Assembly: GCF_009760925.1 (NCBI RefSeq)
Contig: NZ_VRLV01000020.1
Location: 169,368 to 233,367 of the forward strand
DNA: 64,000 nucleotides
Source: Nonomuraea typhae
Lineage (GTDB): Bacteria; Actinomycetota; Actinomycetes; Streptosporangiales; Streptosporangiaceae
Reading direction: 5' to 3'
Shown: positions 1 to 8,428 of the stretch, piece after piece
Layout: the number at the start of each line of letters is the position of its first letter
Position numbering within the stretch: the first letter of the stretch is position 1
Position numbers and translations under genes: made by a program
Notes under the pieces: generated by a model
The model's database searches: none
What the model saw: the letters and a program-made list of their open reading frames with translations, nothing else
Told to the model about the DNA's origin: nothing

Positions 1-337
1 ACGTGCCCCGGGCCGCCTGGACCACCACGATCCCGACGTCGAGGATCCCGGTGACGGCGATGAGCGTCCCCATCCACCAGGCCCAGCGGGGCGCCTTCAG
101 CGGCAGCGCGAGCATCCACGCCAGCGACAGCCCGTAGACGACGAACGACATGGCGAACTTCAGCGGCTTTCCCCAGACCGGCGCGCCGAGCAGCACCCGG
201 TCGTCGGCCACCGTCCCGGCGGCCGAGACGATCGTGAGGAGCGCCATCAGGCCGACCATCACCAGGAGGGGCCGGTGCCGGCGAAGGGGGTGGGAGGGCG
301 CCGGTTCGACACGGCTTTTTCCAGTGATCGTGAACAC
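1..337 (-). CDS. Partial integral membrane protein, unknown function
   Basis: The reverse strand from position 337 to the window edge is open for 112 codons and runs off the left end, so only the N-terminus is present. After a short basic leader it reads hydrophobic segments around residues 24-42, 55-73 and 80-98 (for example LLVMVGLMALLTIVSAAG), with a WGKPLKFAMSF stretch between the first two. This is the pattern of a small multi-pass actinobacterial membrane protein. I recognise no named family. The GTG start at 337 is the most upstream plausible one but has no clear ribosome binding site; an in-frame ATG lies 26 codons later. Confidence 0.55.
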   Translation of the reverse strand, partial: MFTITGKSRVEPAPSHPLRRHRPLLVMVGLMALLTIVSAAGTVADDRVLLGAPVWGKPLKFAMSFVVYGLSLAWMLALPLKAPRWAWWMGTLIAVTGILDVGIVVVQAARGT

Positions 338-423
338 GGCTCAACGCTAGAAACGCGCGTGCCGCCACCCCAGCCTGCTGTCCCCCGGGAGGGCGGTAGG
401 GCCTGCCGTACCCCCTGAGACGA

Positions 424-1569
424 TCACAGCCGGTAGACGCGGCGCGCGTTGCCGGAGCCGATCATGTGGGCGATCCGGGCGGCGTCGGCCACGCTCCACT
501 CCCCCTCGTCCAGCCGCTCGCGCAGCGCGCGGGCCAGCGAACGGCGGAAGAAGAGCGCGCCCAGGTGGCAGGTCTCGGCCACGCCGTAGCAGTCGGAGGA
601 GAACAGCTGCTTGTGGAAGGGCACCAGCTCCAGCAGCTCGGCCATGATCCGCGCGGATCCGGCGGCGGTGTAGGTGAGCGCGAGGCCGATGTCCACGTAC
701 ACGTGGGGGTAGACGGCGGCCAAATAGGCGGCCTGCCGGTGGAACGGGTAGCAGTGCAGCAGGATGACCGGCACCCCGATCGGCTGCACCGCCCGGATGA
801 AGCCGGTCATCCTGGCCGGGTCGGCCCGGCCGAGGTCGAGGTCGGTGTCGCCGTAGCCGGTGTGGAACTGCAGCGGCAGCCCGCGCTCCCTGGCCACGTC
901 CACCGCGGTCCACAGCAGGTGGCGGAGCAGGATCGGGTCGGACAGCCGCTCCTTGGGGTCGGACAGGCGCCGGTTGGCGGCCGCGATCACCGAGCCCCGG
1001 CTGGGCCGGGCCGGGTCGAAGTCGAGGCCGAAGCGGTAGGCGATGATCGACTTCAGGCCGACGGCGCGGGCGGCCCTGGCGGCGAGCTCCTCGGCGAGGC
1101 TGTCCATGTAGTCGACCGCGATCTGGGCCATCTCGGCGACGTCCTGCTCGATCTGCTCCAGGCGGACGACCTCGTCGGCGGCGGCCCCGCCGTGCCGGCC
1201 CATTTCGGCGGCCGTCAGCAGGTCGGGGTCCTCCAGGCCGGTGTCGACGAGGAAGGCGACGATGCCGGCCGCCTCGAGCAGCCGCCGGTTGACCTCGCCG
1301 GCCCCCAGCTCGGCCCGCCGCGCGAGGTAGACGGCCGGGGCGGCGTGCGGCTCCAGGCCGAGCACGGGCGCGCACCAGCGCCGGATCGCCGTGCCGATGG
1401 GCGTGTCGAAGTGGGTGGTGCCGGGCGGGGCGGGCGTGCCGCCCTCGGTGATGAGGAGCTCGAACTGCGCCCGGCTGAGCTCGTCGCGCCGCACCCCGTG
1501 GCAGTGGTGGTCGACGAGCGGCGCCAGCAGCGCCTCGCGCACCGCGTCGGGAAGGTCTACGGGGAGCAT
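424..1569 (-). CDS. Amidohydrolase family protein (FluG/nodulin-type metal-dependent hydrolase)
   Basis: A 381-residue TIM-barrel amidohydrolase. Metal-ligand motifs are visible: VDHHCHG near residue 18, FHTGYGDTD in the middle, LLHCYPFHR and SSDCYG in the C-terminal half. The layout resembles the N-terminal amidohydrolase domain of FluG-like proteins, which in actinomycetes can accompany glutamine-synthetase-like genes; none is adjacent here. The ATG at 1569 is chosen because the reading frame further upstream gives low-complexity Arg/Ala sequence without homology character. It is divergent from the nSTAND gene at 1700. The substrate cannot be told from the sequence. Confidence 0.82.
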   Translation of the reverse strand: MLPVDLPDAVREALLAPLVDHHCHGVRRDELSRAQFELLITEGGTPAPPGTTHFDTPIGTAIRRWCAPVLGLEPHAAPAVYLARRAELGAGEVNRRLLEAAGIVAFLVDTGLEDPDLLTAAEMGRHGGAAADEVVRLEQIEQDVAEMAQIAVDYMDSLAEELAARAARAVGLKSIIAYRFGLDFDPARPSRGSVIAAANRRLSDPKERLSDPILLRHLLWTAVDVARERGLPLQFHTGYGDTDLDLGRADPARMTGFIRAVQPIGVPVILLHCYPFHRQAAYLAAVYPHVYVDIGLALTYTAAGSARIMAELLELVPFHKQLFSSDCYGVAETCHLGALFFRRSLARALRERLDEGEWSVADAARIAHMIGSGNARRVYRL

Positions 1570-1699
1570 GCGGGCGAGCCTAGGCGCTCGCGCCGCGGAA
1601 CACGCCGCGAATTCCGGACTTCCCCCGAGGCGATGTCCGATGCGCCCGGAAGGCCGGACCGGGCCCGGCGGGTGTTCACTATGGGCGGAGGGGACGGCC

Positions 1700-4600
1700 A
1701 TGGACGATGATCGACGCGATCGCCTGCGCGGGGCCATCGCCGGATGGGTGCGGCGCTCGGCCGCCGCGATCGGCAGGATGCGCCCGGCGGCCATCGTCGG
1801 GTTCCTGTTCGCCTGCGCGGTCACCGCGCTCATCCCGACGGGCGTGCCCCCGGGCGTCGGCGTGGCCGAGGCGGCGGCCCGCCAGCTCTCGGCGTTCCTG
1901 GGCTCGATGGGCGGCAACTTCCTGGCCGCCTACCTGATGCGGCACGCCGGGTCGCTGGACGGCGAGCCGGAGGAGTTCACCGCGAAGCTGGCCGAGGCGG
2001 TGGGCCGGGCCCTGGAGGAGGACGCGGAGTTGCGCGCCGCCGTGGCCGAGCTGCTGCGCCGCGCCGACGCCGCCGGGGCCGTGGTGGAGGCCGCACTCGA
2101 CGACGACGCGGCGGCCCAGCTCGGGCCCGCGTTCATGGCCGTGGAGCGGGACTTCGCCGAGTTCCGCTTCCTGCTCACCGGCATGCGGCAGGCCCTGGAA
2201 CGGCTGGGCGAGGACACCGCCGGCATCCGCTACGAGCTGCACCGCCTGGGCGTGGAGCAGCGCGCCGAGAACGAGCGCCGCCGCGCGGACTCGCTGCGCG
2301 CGGCCCGCACCCAGGAACTGCTGGTCAACGTCACCGAGTGGATCGGCGCGCTGAGCACCGCCGAACCGCCCGGCCGTCCCGGCGCACGCGTCCCCTACCT
2401 CGGCCTGCTGCCGTACGAGGAGCACCAGCACGGCCTGTTCTTCGGCCGCGCCCGGCTGACGCAGGAACTGGTGGAGAAGCTGGGCGAACGCCTGGAGGGC
2501 GTCTCGATCGTGATCGTCTCCGGCCCGTCGGGCGCGGGCAAGACCTCGCTGCTGCGCGCGGGCCTGCGCCCGGCCCTGATGCGGGGCGCGCTGGCCGTCG
2601 AGGGCTCGGCCGCCTGGCCGGTGCTGGTGCTGCGGCCCACCGCCACGCCGTTCGACGAGCTGGCCGCCGCGCTGGCGCGGGTGCCGGGCGGCCCGACGGC
2701 CGCCGCCCTCGCCCGCGAGCTGGCCGCCCACCCCGCTCAGGCCCACCTCGCGGTACGGCAGGCGCTGACGCTGCCCGGCGAGCGGCGGCTCATCGTCGTC
2801 GTCGACCAGTTCGAGGAGCTGTTCACCCAGGCGGAGATCGGCGAGGAGACCCGCGGCGCCTACATCACCGCCCTGCACGCGATCGCCTCCGGCCCGGCCC
2901 TGGTGGTCCTGGGCGTGCGGGCCGACCACTGGGGCCGCTGCGCCGCCTATCCGGCGCTGACCGGAGCCATGCAGGAGGGCCACTTCATCGTGCGCCCGAT
3001 GACGGAGCCCGACCTGGTGCTGGCCATCGCCGGGCCGGCGGCGGCCACCGGCCTCACCGTGGCCCCCGCGCTGGTCGACACGGTCCTGCGCGACCTCCGC
3101 CCGAGCGGCCGGGCGGAGGAGTTCGGCGCGGGCGCGCTGCCGCTGCTCTCGCAGGCGCTGCTGTGCACGTGGTACGCCCGCGAGGGCAGCAGGCTGACGC
3201 TGCGCGGCTACGAGCTGTCCGGCGGCGTGACGGGCGCGGTGCGCAAGAGCGCCGACGACGTGTACGAGGCGCTGCCGGAGCAGGACCGGGACCTCGCCTA
3301 CAGGTGCTTCACCGGCCTGGTGAGCCTGGCCCACGGCCGCCCTGCCCGCCGCCGCGTGCCCCGCGCCGACCTGCGGGCCCTGTCGCCGGGCCGGGCCGAC
3401 GCCGTGCTGGAGAGCTTCGCCGCCGCCCGCCTCCTGGTCCTGGACGAGCACACGGTGGAGATCGCCCACGACTGCCTGCTGACGGCCTGGCCCCGGCTGC
3501 GCGCGTGGTTGCAGCCGGACGTGGCGCGCCAGGCCCTGTACGACCAGTTCGTCGAGGACGCCGACCAGTGGTCGGCCCACGGGCGCCACCCGTCGTACCT
3601 CTACCGGGAGGTGCGCCTGACCGCGGTCCGCGACGCCGCGCGCCGCTGGTCCGCCGACCCCGGCCGCTACCCTCCCCTGCCGGGGGAGGCACAGGATTTC
3701 CTGCACGCGTCGGAACGTTCCGCGACCCGCGCGGCCCGCCGCCGCGCGATCGTCACCGCCACCCTGGCGGGCTCGCTGGTCCTCGTCCTGGTGGCCGCCG
3801 TGACCGCCTTCGTCCTGTACGGCAGGGCCGCCCGCGACCAGCGTGCCGCGCTGGCCGGGCGGCTGGAGGCGCAGAGCGAGGCGGTCCGCGGCACCGACCC
3901 GGACAACTCCCGGCTGCTGGCGGCGGCCGCCTACGAGGTGGCGCCCGAGAAGGCGGGCGCGTGGGCGGCGGTGCAGGCGGCCCTGCTCCACCCGCACGTG
4001 GACGTGGTCCCGGTGGGCATGAGCGCGAACGCGCTGGCCGTCTCCCCCGACGGCACGCAGCTCGCGGTCGCCGGGTTCGACAAGGTCCTGCAGATCTGGC
4101 GCATCGGCGGGCCCGACCCGGTGCTGACCAAGGTGGTCCGGCTGCACGAGTGGATCCGGGCGCTGGCCTTCTGCCCCGACGGCAAGCTGCTCGCGGTGGC
4201 GACCGAGCGGTCGCTCACCCTGTGGGGCACCCGTTCCTATGACCGTCCGGCCACCCTGGCGAAGGGCTTCTTCTCCGACGTGGCGTTCGGCACCGCCCGC
4301 CAGGTGGCGGCGGTGGGCGAGGGCAGGGTGCTGGTGTGGCGGCTGGCGGAGCGGCTGGCCACCCCGGTCGAGCTGCCCGGGCGGCAGAAGAACACGATGC
4401 GGAGAGTGGCCTTCTCCCCGCGAGGCTGGCTGCAGGCGGGCGGCGAGGGACTCGGCCCGTTGTGGCAGGTGCCGGAGAAGGGCCCGGCCACCGTCGTGCA
4501 TCCGCCCGCGCCGCGGGACGAGTACCGGGTGGACGCGCTGGCCTTCGCGCCGGACGGCGACCGCCTGGTCATGGGAGCGGCCGGGCCGGATCAGTCCGGC

Positions 4601-5944
4601 GTGCTCTGGGCCGTCGACCATCCGCGGAACTGGCGTCCCTATCTGCTGCAGCCGCGGACCCCGCCCGTGACCGCCCTGGCCTTCGATCGCGCGGGCCGTA
4701 CTCTGGCGGGCGCGCGGGACGACGGCGGCGTCGGCCTGTGGGACCTGGCCGCGCGCACCCAGGTGGCCGCCTTCTCCACCGGCAGCCCGCAGGTGAAGGC
4801 GGTGGTACTCGCGCCCGACGGGCACACGCTGCTGACCGCGGGCACCGATGCCGGCGTGCGCGTCTGGGACCTGCGCGCGGTCCGCCCGAGGGTGCAGCCG
4901 GGCAACCGGACCCCGGCCGACGACCATCTGGCCGGGGACGGGAAGATCGCGCTGGTCGCCGGCCGCCGCTGGCCGACCGTCCGGCTCGGCTACACCGCCT
5001 CCGGCGGACGGCTGGTCACGGTCACCCTGGACCAGCAGGCGCAGACGTCCGATCCCGCCTCCCTGGCCACCACCACGTCGTTCGGATCGGCGACCTTCCA
5101 GGACGAACTGGAGCTCGACCGGCACACCGGCCGCCTGGTGGCCGTCGAGCACGAGGACGGCGTGCCCCGGCGATCCTGGGAGGTCGCCGGGGACGGCCTG
5201 CTCCCCCACCGCGGCAAGGTGGTCCTCCGCGAGGCCGGCGCGGGCGGATGGCGGATCTGGACGATGGGCGGCGCCGCGCCGGTCCGGGGAGCGCGGGTGC
5301 CCGGCGGCGGGGGCAGGGCGATGCTCGACCCCGCCGGACGGGTGCTGGCCGTGGGCGACGTCGACGGCCTGCGCCTGTGGGACGTCTCCGGCGCGGCGCC
5401 CCGGCACCTGTACACGATGCCCACGGGCACCGGCGCCGTCGTCTTCGACCTCGCCTTCAGCCCCGACGGGCGGACACTGGTCGTGACCGGGCCCGACGCG
5501 ATGGTCCGCGTCCTCGACGTGACCCGTCCGCCGGCGCCGGCCGTGCTCGCCGGTCACACCAGCCGTACGGCCGGCGTCGCCTTCAGCGGCGACGGGCGGA
5601 CCTTCGCCACCGGCGGGCTGGACGACACCGTCCGCCTGTGGGACAGCGTGACCCGCAGGCAACTGGCTGTCCTCACCCTGCCGCCCGACGCCCAGCCGGT
5701 CGCGCTGGCCTTCTCCCCCAGCGGCGGCGAACTGGCCGTGATCGCGCCGGTGAAGGCGGCCACCACCACTGAGGGAGTGGTCGGCCCGCTGGACTACCCG
5801 CTGCTGCTGGTGTGGGACGTCGCGGCACGGACGCTGCGCCCGGCCGAGGCGCGGCGCAGGCTGTGCGCGGGGCAGGAGGGGAAGCTCACCCGCGCGTGGC
5901 GGGCGGAGTTCCTGCCCGGTTTCGCGTCGGCCCGCGTCTGCTGA
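1700..5944 (+). CDS. nSTAND-type NTPase with C-terminal WD40 repeats
   Basis: A 1414-residue signalling ATPase. Order: an N-terminal region with a hydrophobic stretch (about 30-75) and a helical linker rich in Glu/Arg; a STAND NTPase with Walker A GPSGAGKTS at about 275-283 and Walker B LIVVVDQFEELF near 360-370; winged-helix-like sequence to about 670; one clear transmembrane helix (about 684-708, TLAGSLVLVLVAAVTAFVLYG); then WD40 repeats from about 770 to the end (repeated LAFSPDG...VRLWD). The ATG has a GGAGGGG ribosome binding site. The NTPase-TM-propeller design fits the nSTAND1/WD40 class, thought to act as ligand-triggered switches. No effector domain is recognisable, so its output is unknown. 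Confidence 0.87.
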   Translation: MDDDRRDRLRGAIAGWVRRSAAAIGRMRPAAIVGFLFACAVTALIPTGVPPGVGVAEAAARQLSAFLGSMGGNFLAAYLMRHAGSLDGEPEEFTAKLAEAVGRALEEDAELRAAVAELLRRADAAGAVVEAALDDDAAAQLGPAFMAVERDFAEFRFLLTGMRQALERLGEDTAGIRYELHRLGVEQRAENERRRADSLRAARTQELLVNVTEWIGALSTAEPPGRPGARVPYLGLLPYEEHQHGLFFGRARLTQELVEKLGERLEGVSIVIVSGPSGAGKTSLLRAGLRPALMRGALAVEGSAAWPVLVLRPTATPFDELAAALARVPGGPTAAALARELAAHPAQAHLAVRQALTLPGERRLIVVVDQFEELFTQAEIGEETRGAYITALHAIASGPALVVLGVRADHWGRCAAYPALTGAMQEGHFIVRPMTEPDLVLAIAGPAAATGLTVAPALVDTVLRDLRPSGRAEEFGAGALPLLSQALLCTWYAREGSRLTLRGYELSGGVTGAVRKSADDVYEALPEQDRDLAYRCFTGLVSLAHGRPARRRVPRADLRALSPGRADAVLESFAAARLLVLDEHTVEIAHDCLLTAWPRLRAWLQPDVARQALYDQFVEDADQWSAHGRHPSYLYREVRLTAVRDAARRWSADPGRYPPLPGEAQDFLHASERSATRAARRRAIVTATLAGSLVLVLVAAVTAFVLYGRAARDQRAALAGRLEAQSEAVRGTDPDNSRLLAAAAYEVAPEKAGAWAAVQAALLHPHVDVVPVGMSANALAVSPDGTQLAVAGFDKVLQIWRIGGPDPVLTKVVRLHEWIRALAFCPDGKLLAVATERSLTLWGTRSYDRPATLAKGFFSDVAFGTARQVAAVGEGRVLVWRLAERLATPVELPGRQKNTMRRVAFSPRGWLQAGGEGLGPLWQVPEKGPATVVHPPAPRDEYRVDALAFAPDGDRLVMGAAGPDQSGVLWAVDHPRNWRPYLLQPRTPPVTALAFDRAGRTLAGARDDGGVGLWDLAARTQVAAFSTGSPQVKAVVLAPDGHTLLTAGTDAGVRVWDLRAVRPRVQPGNRTPADDHLAGDGKIALVAGRRWPTVRLGYTASGGRLVTVTLDQQAQTSDPASLATTTSFGSATFQDELELDRHTGRLVAVEHEDGVPRRSWEVAGDGLLPHRGKVVLREAGAGGWRIWTMGGAAPVRGARVPGGGGRAMLDPAGRVLAVGDVDGLRLWDVSGAAPRHLYTMPTGTGAVVFDLAFSPDGRTLVVTGPDAMVRVLDVTRPPAPAVLAGHTSRTAGVAFSGDGRTFATGGLDDTVRLWDSVTRRQLAVLTLPPDAQPVALAFSPSGGELAVIAPVKAATTTEGVVGPLDYPLLLVWDVAARTLRPAEARRRLCAGQEGKLTRAWRAEFLPGFASARVC

Positions 5945-5974
5945 CGGCTGCCCGCCGGGCCGGGCGGGCAGCCG
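5945..5974. terminator. Bidirectional hairpin terminator
   Basis: A perfect 12-bp inverted repeat, CGGCTGCCCGCC and its complement, with a 6-base loop, fills the 37-base gap between the convergent nSTAND and trpEG genes. There is no T-tract on either side, as is usual in actinomycetes. Confidence 0.75.
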
Positions 5975-5981
5975 GGCGGGT

Positions 5982-8108
5982 TCAGCGCCGGGTCAGGCGG
6001 AGCACGTTGGCGATGACCTTCGCCCCTGCCTCGCCCTCGACGGTGAGGATCGACTCGGGGTGGAACTGGACGGCGAAGCGCCGGTTGGCCACGTCCTCGA
6101 TGGCCATGACGTTGCCGTCCGGGGTCAGGGCGGTCGGGGTGAAGGAGACGACCCCGGGCCGCTTGGCGTGCAGCGAGTGGTAGCGGGCGGCGGTGAAGCT
6201 GCCGGGCAGGCCGTCCAGCAGCGCGCTGTCGCCGAGCCGGGTGACCTGGCCGCGCTTGCCGTGCTCGGGGTAGCCGAGCAGTTCCAGGCTGCCTCCGGCG
6301 TGCTCGACCATGGCCTGCAGGCCCAGGCAGACGCCGAAGACCGGCAGGTTCCTGGCGTAGAGCTCGTCGATGAGCGCGGACATGCCGAAGTCCGACGGCC
6401 AGCCCGGGCCGGGCGAGAGGACGACCAGGTCGGGGGCGAGGTCGTCGAGCATGGCGGGCGGGAAGCCGTGGCGCAGGGTGGTGACCTCGGCGCCCTGCTG
6501 GCGGAAGTAGTCGGCCAGCGTGTTGACGAAGGAGTCCTCGTGGTCGACGAGCAGGACCTTCATCCCCAGGCCGGGCTGCTCGGGCGCCTGCGGCGGCGGC
6601 GCCTCCTCGGTCCTGTTGACCGCGGCGAGCGCGCCCAGCAGGGCGCTGGCCTTCAGCTCGGTCTCCCGCTCCTCGGCCTCGGGGTCGGAGTCGAACAGGA
6701 GCGTGGCTCCGGCCCGGACGGTGGCGACGCCGTTCTTGATCTGGGCGGTGCGCAGGGTCAGGCCGGTGTTCATGGTGCCGTCGAAGCCGATGAAGCCGAT
6801 GGCGCCGCCGTACCAGCGCCGGGTGGTGGCCTCGTGGTCCTCGATGAACTGCATCGCCCAGGTCTTGGGCGCGCCGGTGACGGTGACGGCCCACATGTGG
6901 GTGAGGAAGGCGTCGAGGGCGTCGAACTCGGGGCGCAGGCGGCCCTCGATGTGGTCGACGGTGTGGATCAGCCTCGAGTACAGCTCGATCTGGCGGCGGC
7001 CGATGACCTTGACGGTGCCGGGGACGCAGATGCGCGACTTGTCGTTGCGGTCCACGTCGGTGCACATGGTGAGCTCGCTCTCCTCCTTGACCGACGACAG
7101 GAGGGTGCGGATGGCCTCGGCGTCCTCGACGGGGTTGGCGCCGCGGGCGATGGTGCCGGAGATGGGGCAGGTCTCCACGCGGTCGCCGCTGACCCGCACG
7201 TACATCTCGGGTGAGGCGCCCACGAGGTGCTCGCCCTCGCCGAGGCTGATGATGAACTCGTACGGGGCGGGGTTGGACTGGCGGAGGGTGCGGTAGAAGG
7301 CGGGCGGGTCGGCGCAGACGGAGTGGAAGACCTGGCCGGGCACGACCTCGAACAGGTCGCCGCGCTTGAACTTCTCCTTGGCCGCGGCCACGACCTCGGC
7401 GTAGGCGCCCTTCTCCGGGTCTGCGGGGATCTCGGCGGGGGTGACCTGCGGCGTGCTGGCGCCGGTGCGCTCCAGGCCGCGGGTGCTCCGGCCGTCCACG
7501 GTGAACTCGTAGCGGTGCTCGACGCTGGTCTCGCGCTGGCGGTCGATGACCACGATCCGGTCGGGCAGGTGCAGGACGAGGTCGCGCTGGTCGCCGGGGC
7601 GGGTCAGTTCCTGGCGGATGGGCTCGAACTGGAAGGCCAGGTCGTAGCCGAAGGCGCCGTAGAGGCCGAGGTGCGGGTCGTCGCCCTTGAACGCGGCGAT
7701 GACCTCGCGGATGGCGGTGAAGACGGTGGGCCGGCGGCTGCGCATCTCCTCGGGCAGCAGTTCGTCGCTCTCGGCCACGTAAACCTCGACGTGGTCGGCG
7801 GTGGGCTCGCTCACGGGCTTGCCGGCCGCCAGCAGGCAGGAGGCCACGACGGGGAGCACGATCCGGCCGCGTTCGTTGAGCGCGGTGGCGGAGATGCGGC
7901 GCCCTCTGGCGACCAGTTCCACGCACGGGTCCACGTAGCCGAACGCCCATCGGCTGTAGCGGCCCGGATAGTCCATGCCCGAGGAGAACGCGCCGCCGCG
8001 CCGCTCCCCGAGCGCGCTCACGATCTCTTCCAGCGCCGCCTCGGGCACCTCGCGCGTCTCGCGCGCGACCTGGACCCCACCGGCGGTCGTATATCCGCTC
8101 GTCTCCAC
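5982..8108 (-). CDS. trpE(G): Anthranilate synthase, fused TrpE-TrpG
   Basis: A 708-residue bifunctional enzyme converting chorismate and glutamine to anthranilate, the first step of tryptophan synthesis. Residues 1-500 are the TrpE part (GLYGAFGYDLAFQFEPI, FEVVPGQVF, CPISGTIARG, DRNDKSRICVPGTV, HMWAVTVTGAPK). A short linker leads at about 515 to the TrpG amidotransferase domain (KVLLVDHEDSFVNTLADYF), with the Cys nucleophile in VFGVCLGLQAM and the His-Glu pair in AVQFHPESI. Length and order match the fused TrpE(G) of the rhizobial/alphaproteobacterial clade. The GTG at 8108 follows AAGGGGCAAGGCA. Upstream lies a leader peptide with attenuator (8139-8259), so expression probably responds to tryptophan supply. 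Confidence 0.95.
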   Translation of the reverse strand: METSGYTTAGGVQVARETREVPEAALEEIVSALGERRGGAFSSGMDYPGRYSRWAFGYVDPCVELVARGRRISATALNERGRIVLPVVASCLLAAGKPVSEPTADHVEVYVAESDELLPEEMRSRRPTVFTAIREVIAAFKGDDPHLGLYGAFGYDLAFQFEPIRQELTRPGDQRDLVLHLPDRIVVIDRQRETSVEHRYEFTVDGRSTRGLERTGASTPQVTPAEIPADPEKGAYAEVVAAAKEKFKRGDLFEVVPGQVFHSVCADPPAFYRTLRQSNPAPYEFIISLGEGEHLVGASPEMYVRVSGDRVETCPISGTIARGANPVEDAEAIRTLLSSVKEESELTMCTDVDRNDKSRICVPGTVKVIGRRQIELYSRLIHTVDHIEGRLRPEFDALDAFLTHMWAVTVTGAPKTWAMQFIEDHEATTRRWYGGAIGFIGFDGTMNTGLTLRTAQIKNGVATVRAGATLLFDSDPEAEERETELKASALLGALAAVNRTEEAPPPQAPEQPGLGMKVLLVDHEDSFVNTLADYFRQQGAEVTTLRHGFPPAMLDDLAPDLVVLSPGPGWPSDFGMSALIDELYARNLPVFGVCLGLQAMVEHAGGSLELLGYPEHGKRGQVTRLGDSALLDGLPGSFTAARYHSLHAKRPGVVSFTPTALTPDGNVMAIEDVANRRFAVQFHPESILTVEGEAGAKVIANVLRLTRR

Positions 8109-8138
8109 TGCCTTGCCCCTTGTTAACCCATGAGCCCC

Positions 8139-8206
8139 GGCGGCGGAGACAACTATGGCCGCCTCCCGGGGCGGCCGTCGTTGAGGAATGCGAAACTCGC
8201 GCCGCC
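8139..8206 (-). promoter_or_regulatory. trp attenuator: four mutually exclusive hairpin segments
   Basis: Read on the minus strand between leader stop and trpEG start there are four GC segments: 1, GGCGGC at 8206-8201 touching the leader stop; 2, GGCCGCC at 8176-8170; 3, GGCGGCC at 8163-8157; 4, GCCGCC at 8144-8139. Pairings 1:2, 2:3 (7 bp) and 3:4 are all possible and compete. This is the geometry of a ribosome-mediated attenuator, with 3:4 as terminator and 2:3 as antiterminator. No U-tract follows. Confidence 0.68.
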
Positions 8207-8259
8207 TAGGAGCGGCGCCACCACGTGCCCTGCTTGTTGCCCTGCATGGTGATTCGCAT
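8206..8259 (-). CDS. trpL: trp leader peptide with tandem Trp codons
   Basis: A 17-codon ORF starting ATG at 8259 encodes MRITMQGNKQGTWWRRS and stops at TAG (8208-8206), about 100 bases upstream of the trpEG start. Two consecutive TGG codons sit at positions 13-14, just before the first arm of the alternating hairpins. Tryptophan is rare, so WW in so short a peptide placed ahead of anthranilate synthase is diagnostic of a ribosome-stalling leader. An internal ATG (codon 5) could also be the start. Confidence 0.83.
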   Translation of the reverse strand: MRITMQGNKQGTWWRRS

Positions 8260-8391
8260 GCACGGATGCTAACACGCCCGCTACCGATCATGACCATGAC
8301 ACGCCCCCTGCGGCTTCCGGTGCGTTCGTAAGGGCTGCTTACGGCCGGTCCGCCCGCACCCCTAGGCGGCTGTTTAGGGGGTCTGACCGTC

Positions 8392-8420
8392 GTGACAAGC
8401 CGGAGTCAGGGCCCTAGCTT
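8392..8420 (+). promoter_or_regulatory. Sigma70-type promoter, probably leaderless, for the glycosyltransferase gene
   Basis: GTGACA (8392-8397), a 17-base spacer and TAGCTT (8415-8420) form a housekeeping-type promoter. Transcription would begin at or next to the ATG at 8429, and no ribosome binding site is present, so the mRNA is likely leaderless. Confidence 0.55.
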
Positions 8421-8428
8421 CACCGAGT

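Noticed and set aside
150..350. 66-codon plus-strand ORF at the left edge
   Set aside because: It lies opposite a minus-strand frame with convincing membrane helices and has no hydrophobic or domain character of its own.
1679..5662. 1327-codon open frame on the minus strand opposite the nSTAND gene
   Set aside because: Low-complexity His/Arg/Gly/Gln composition produced by reading the complement of a GC-biased gene; no domain, start site or ribosome binding site. The plus strand carries clear NTPase and WD40 motifs.
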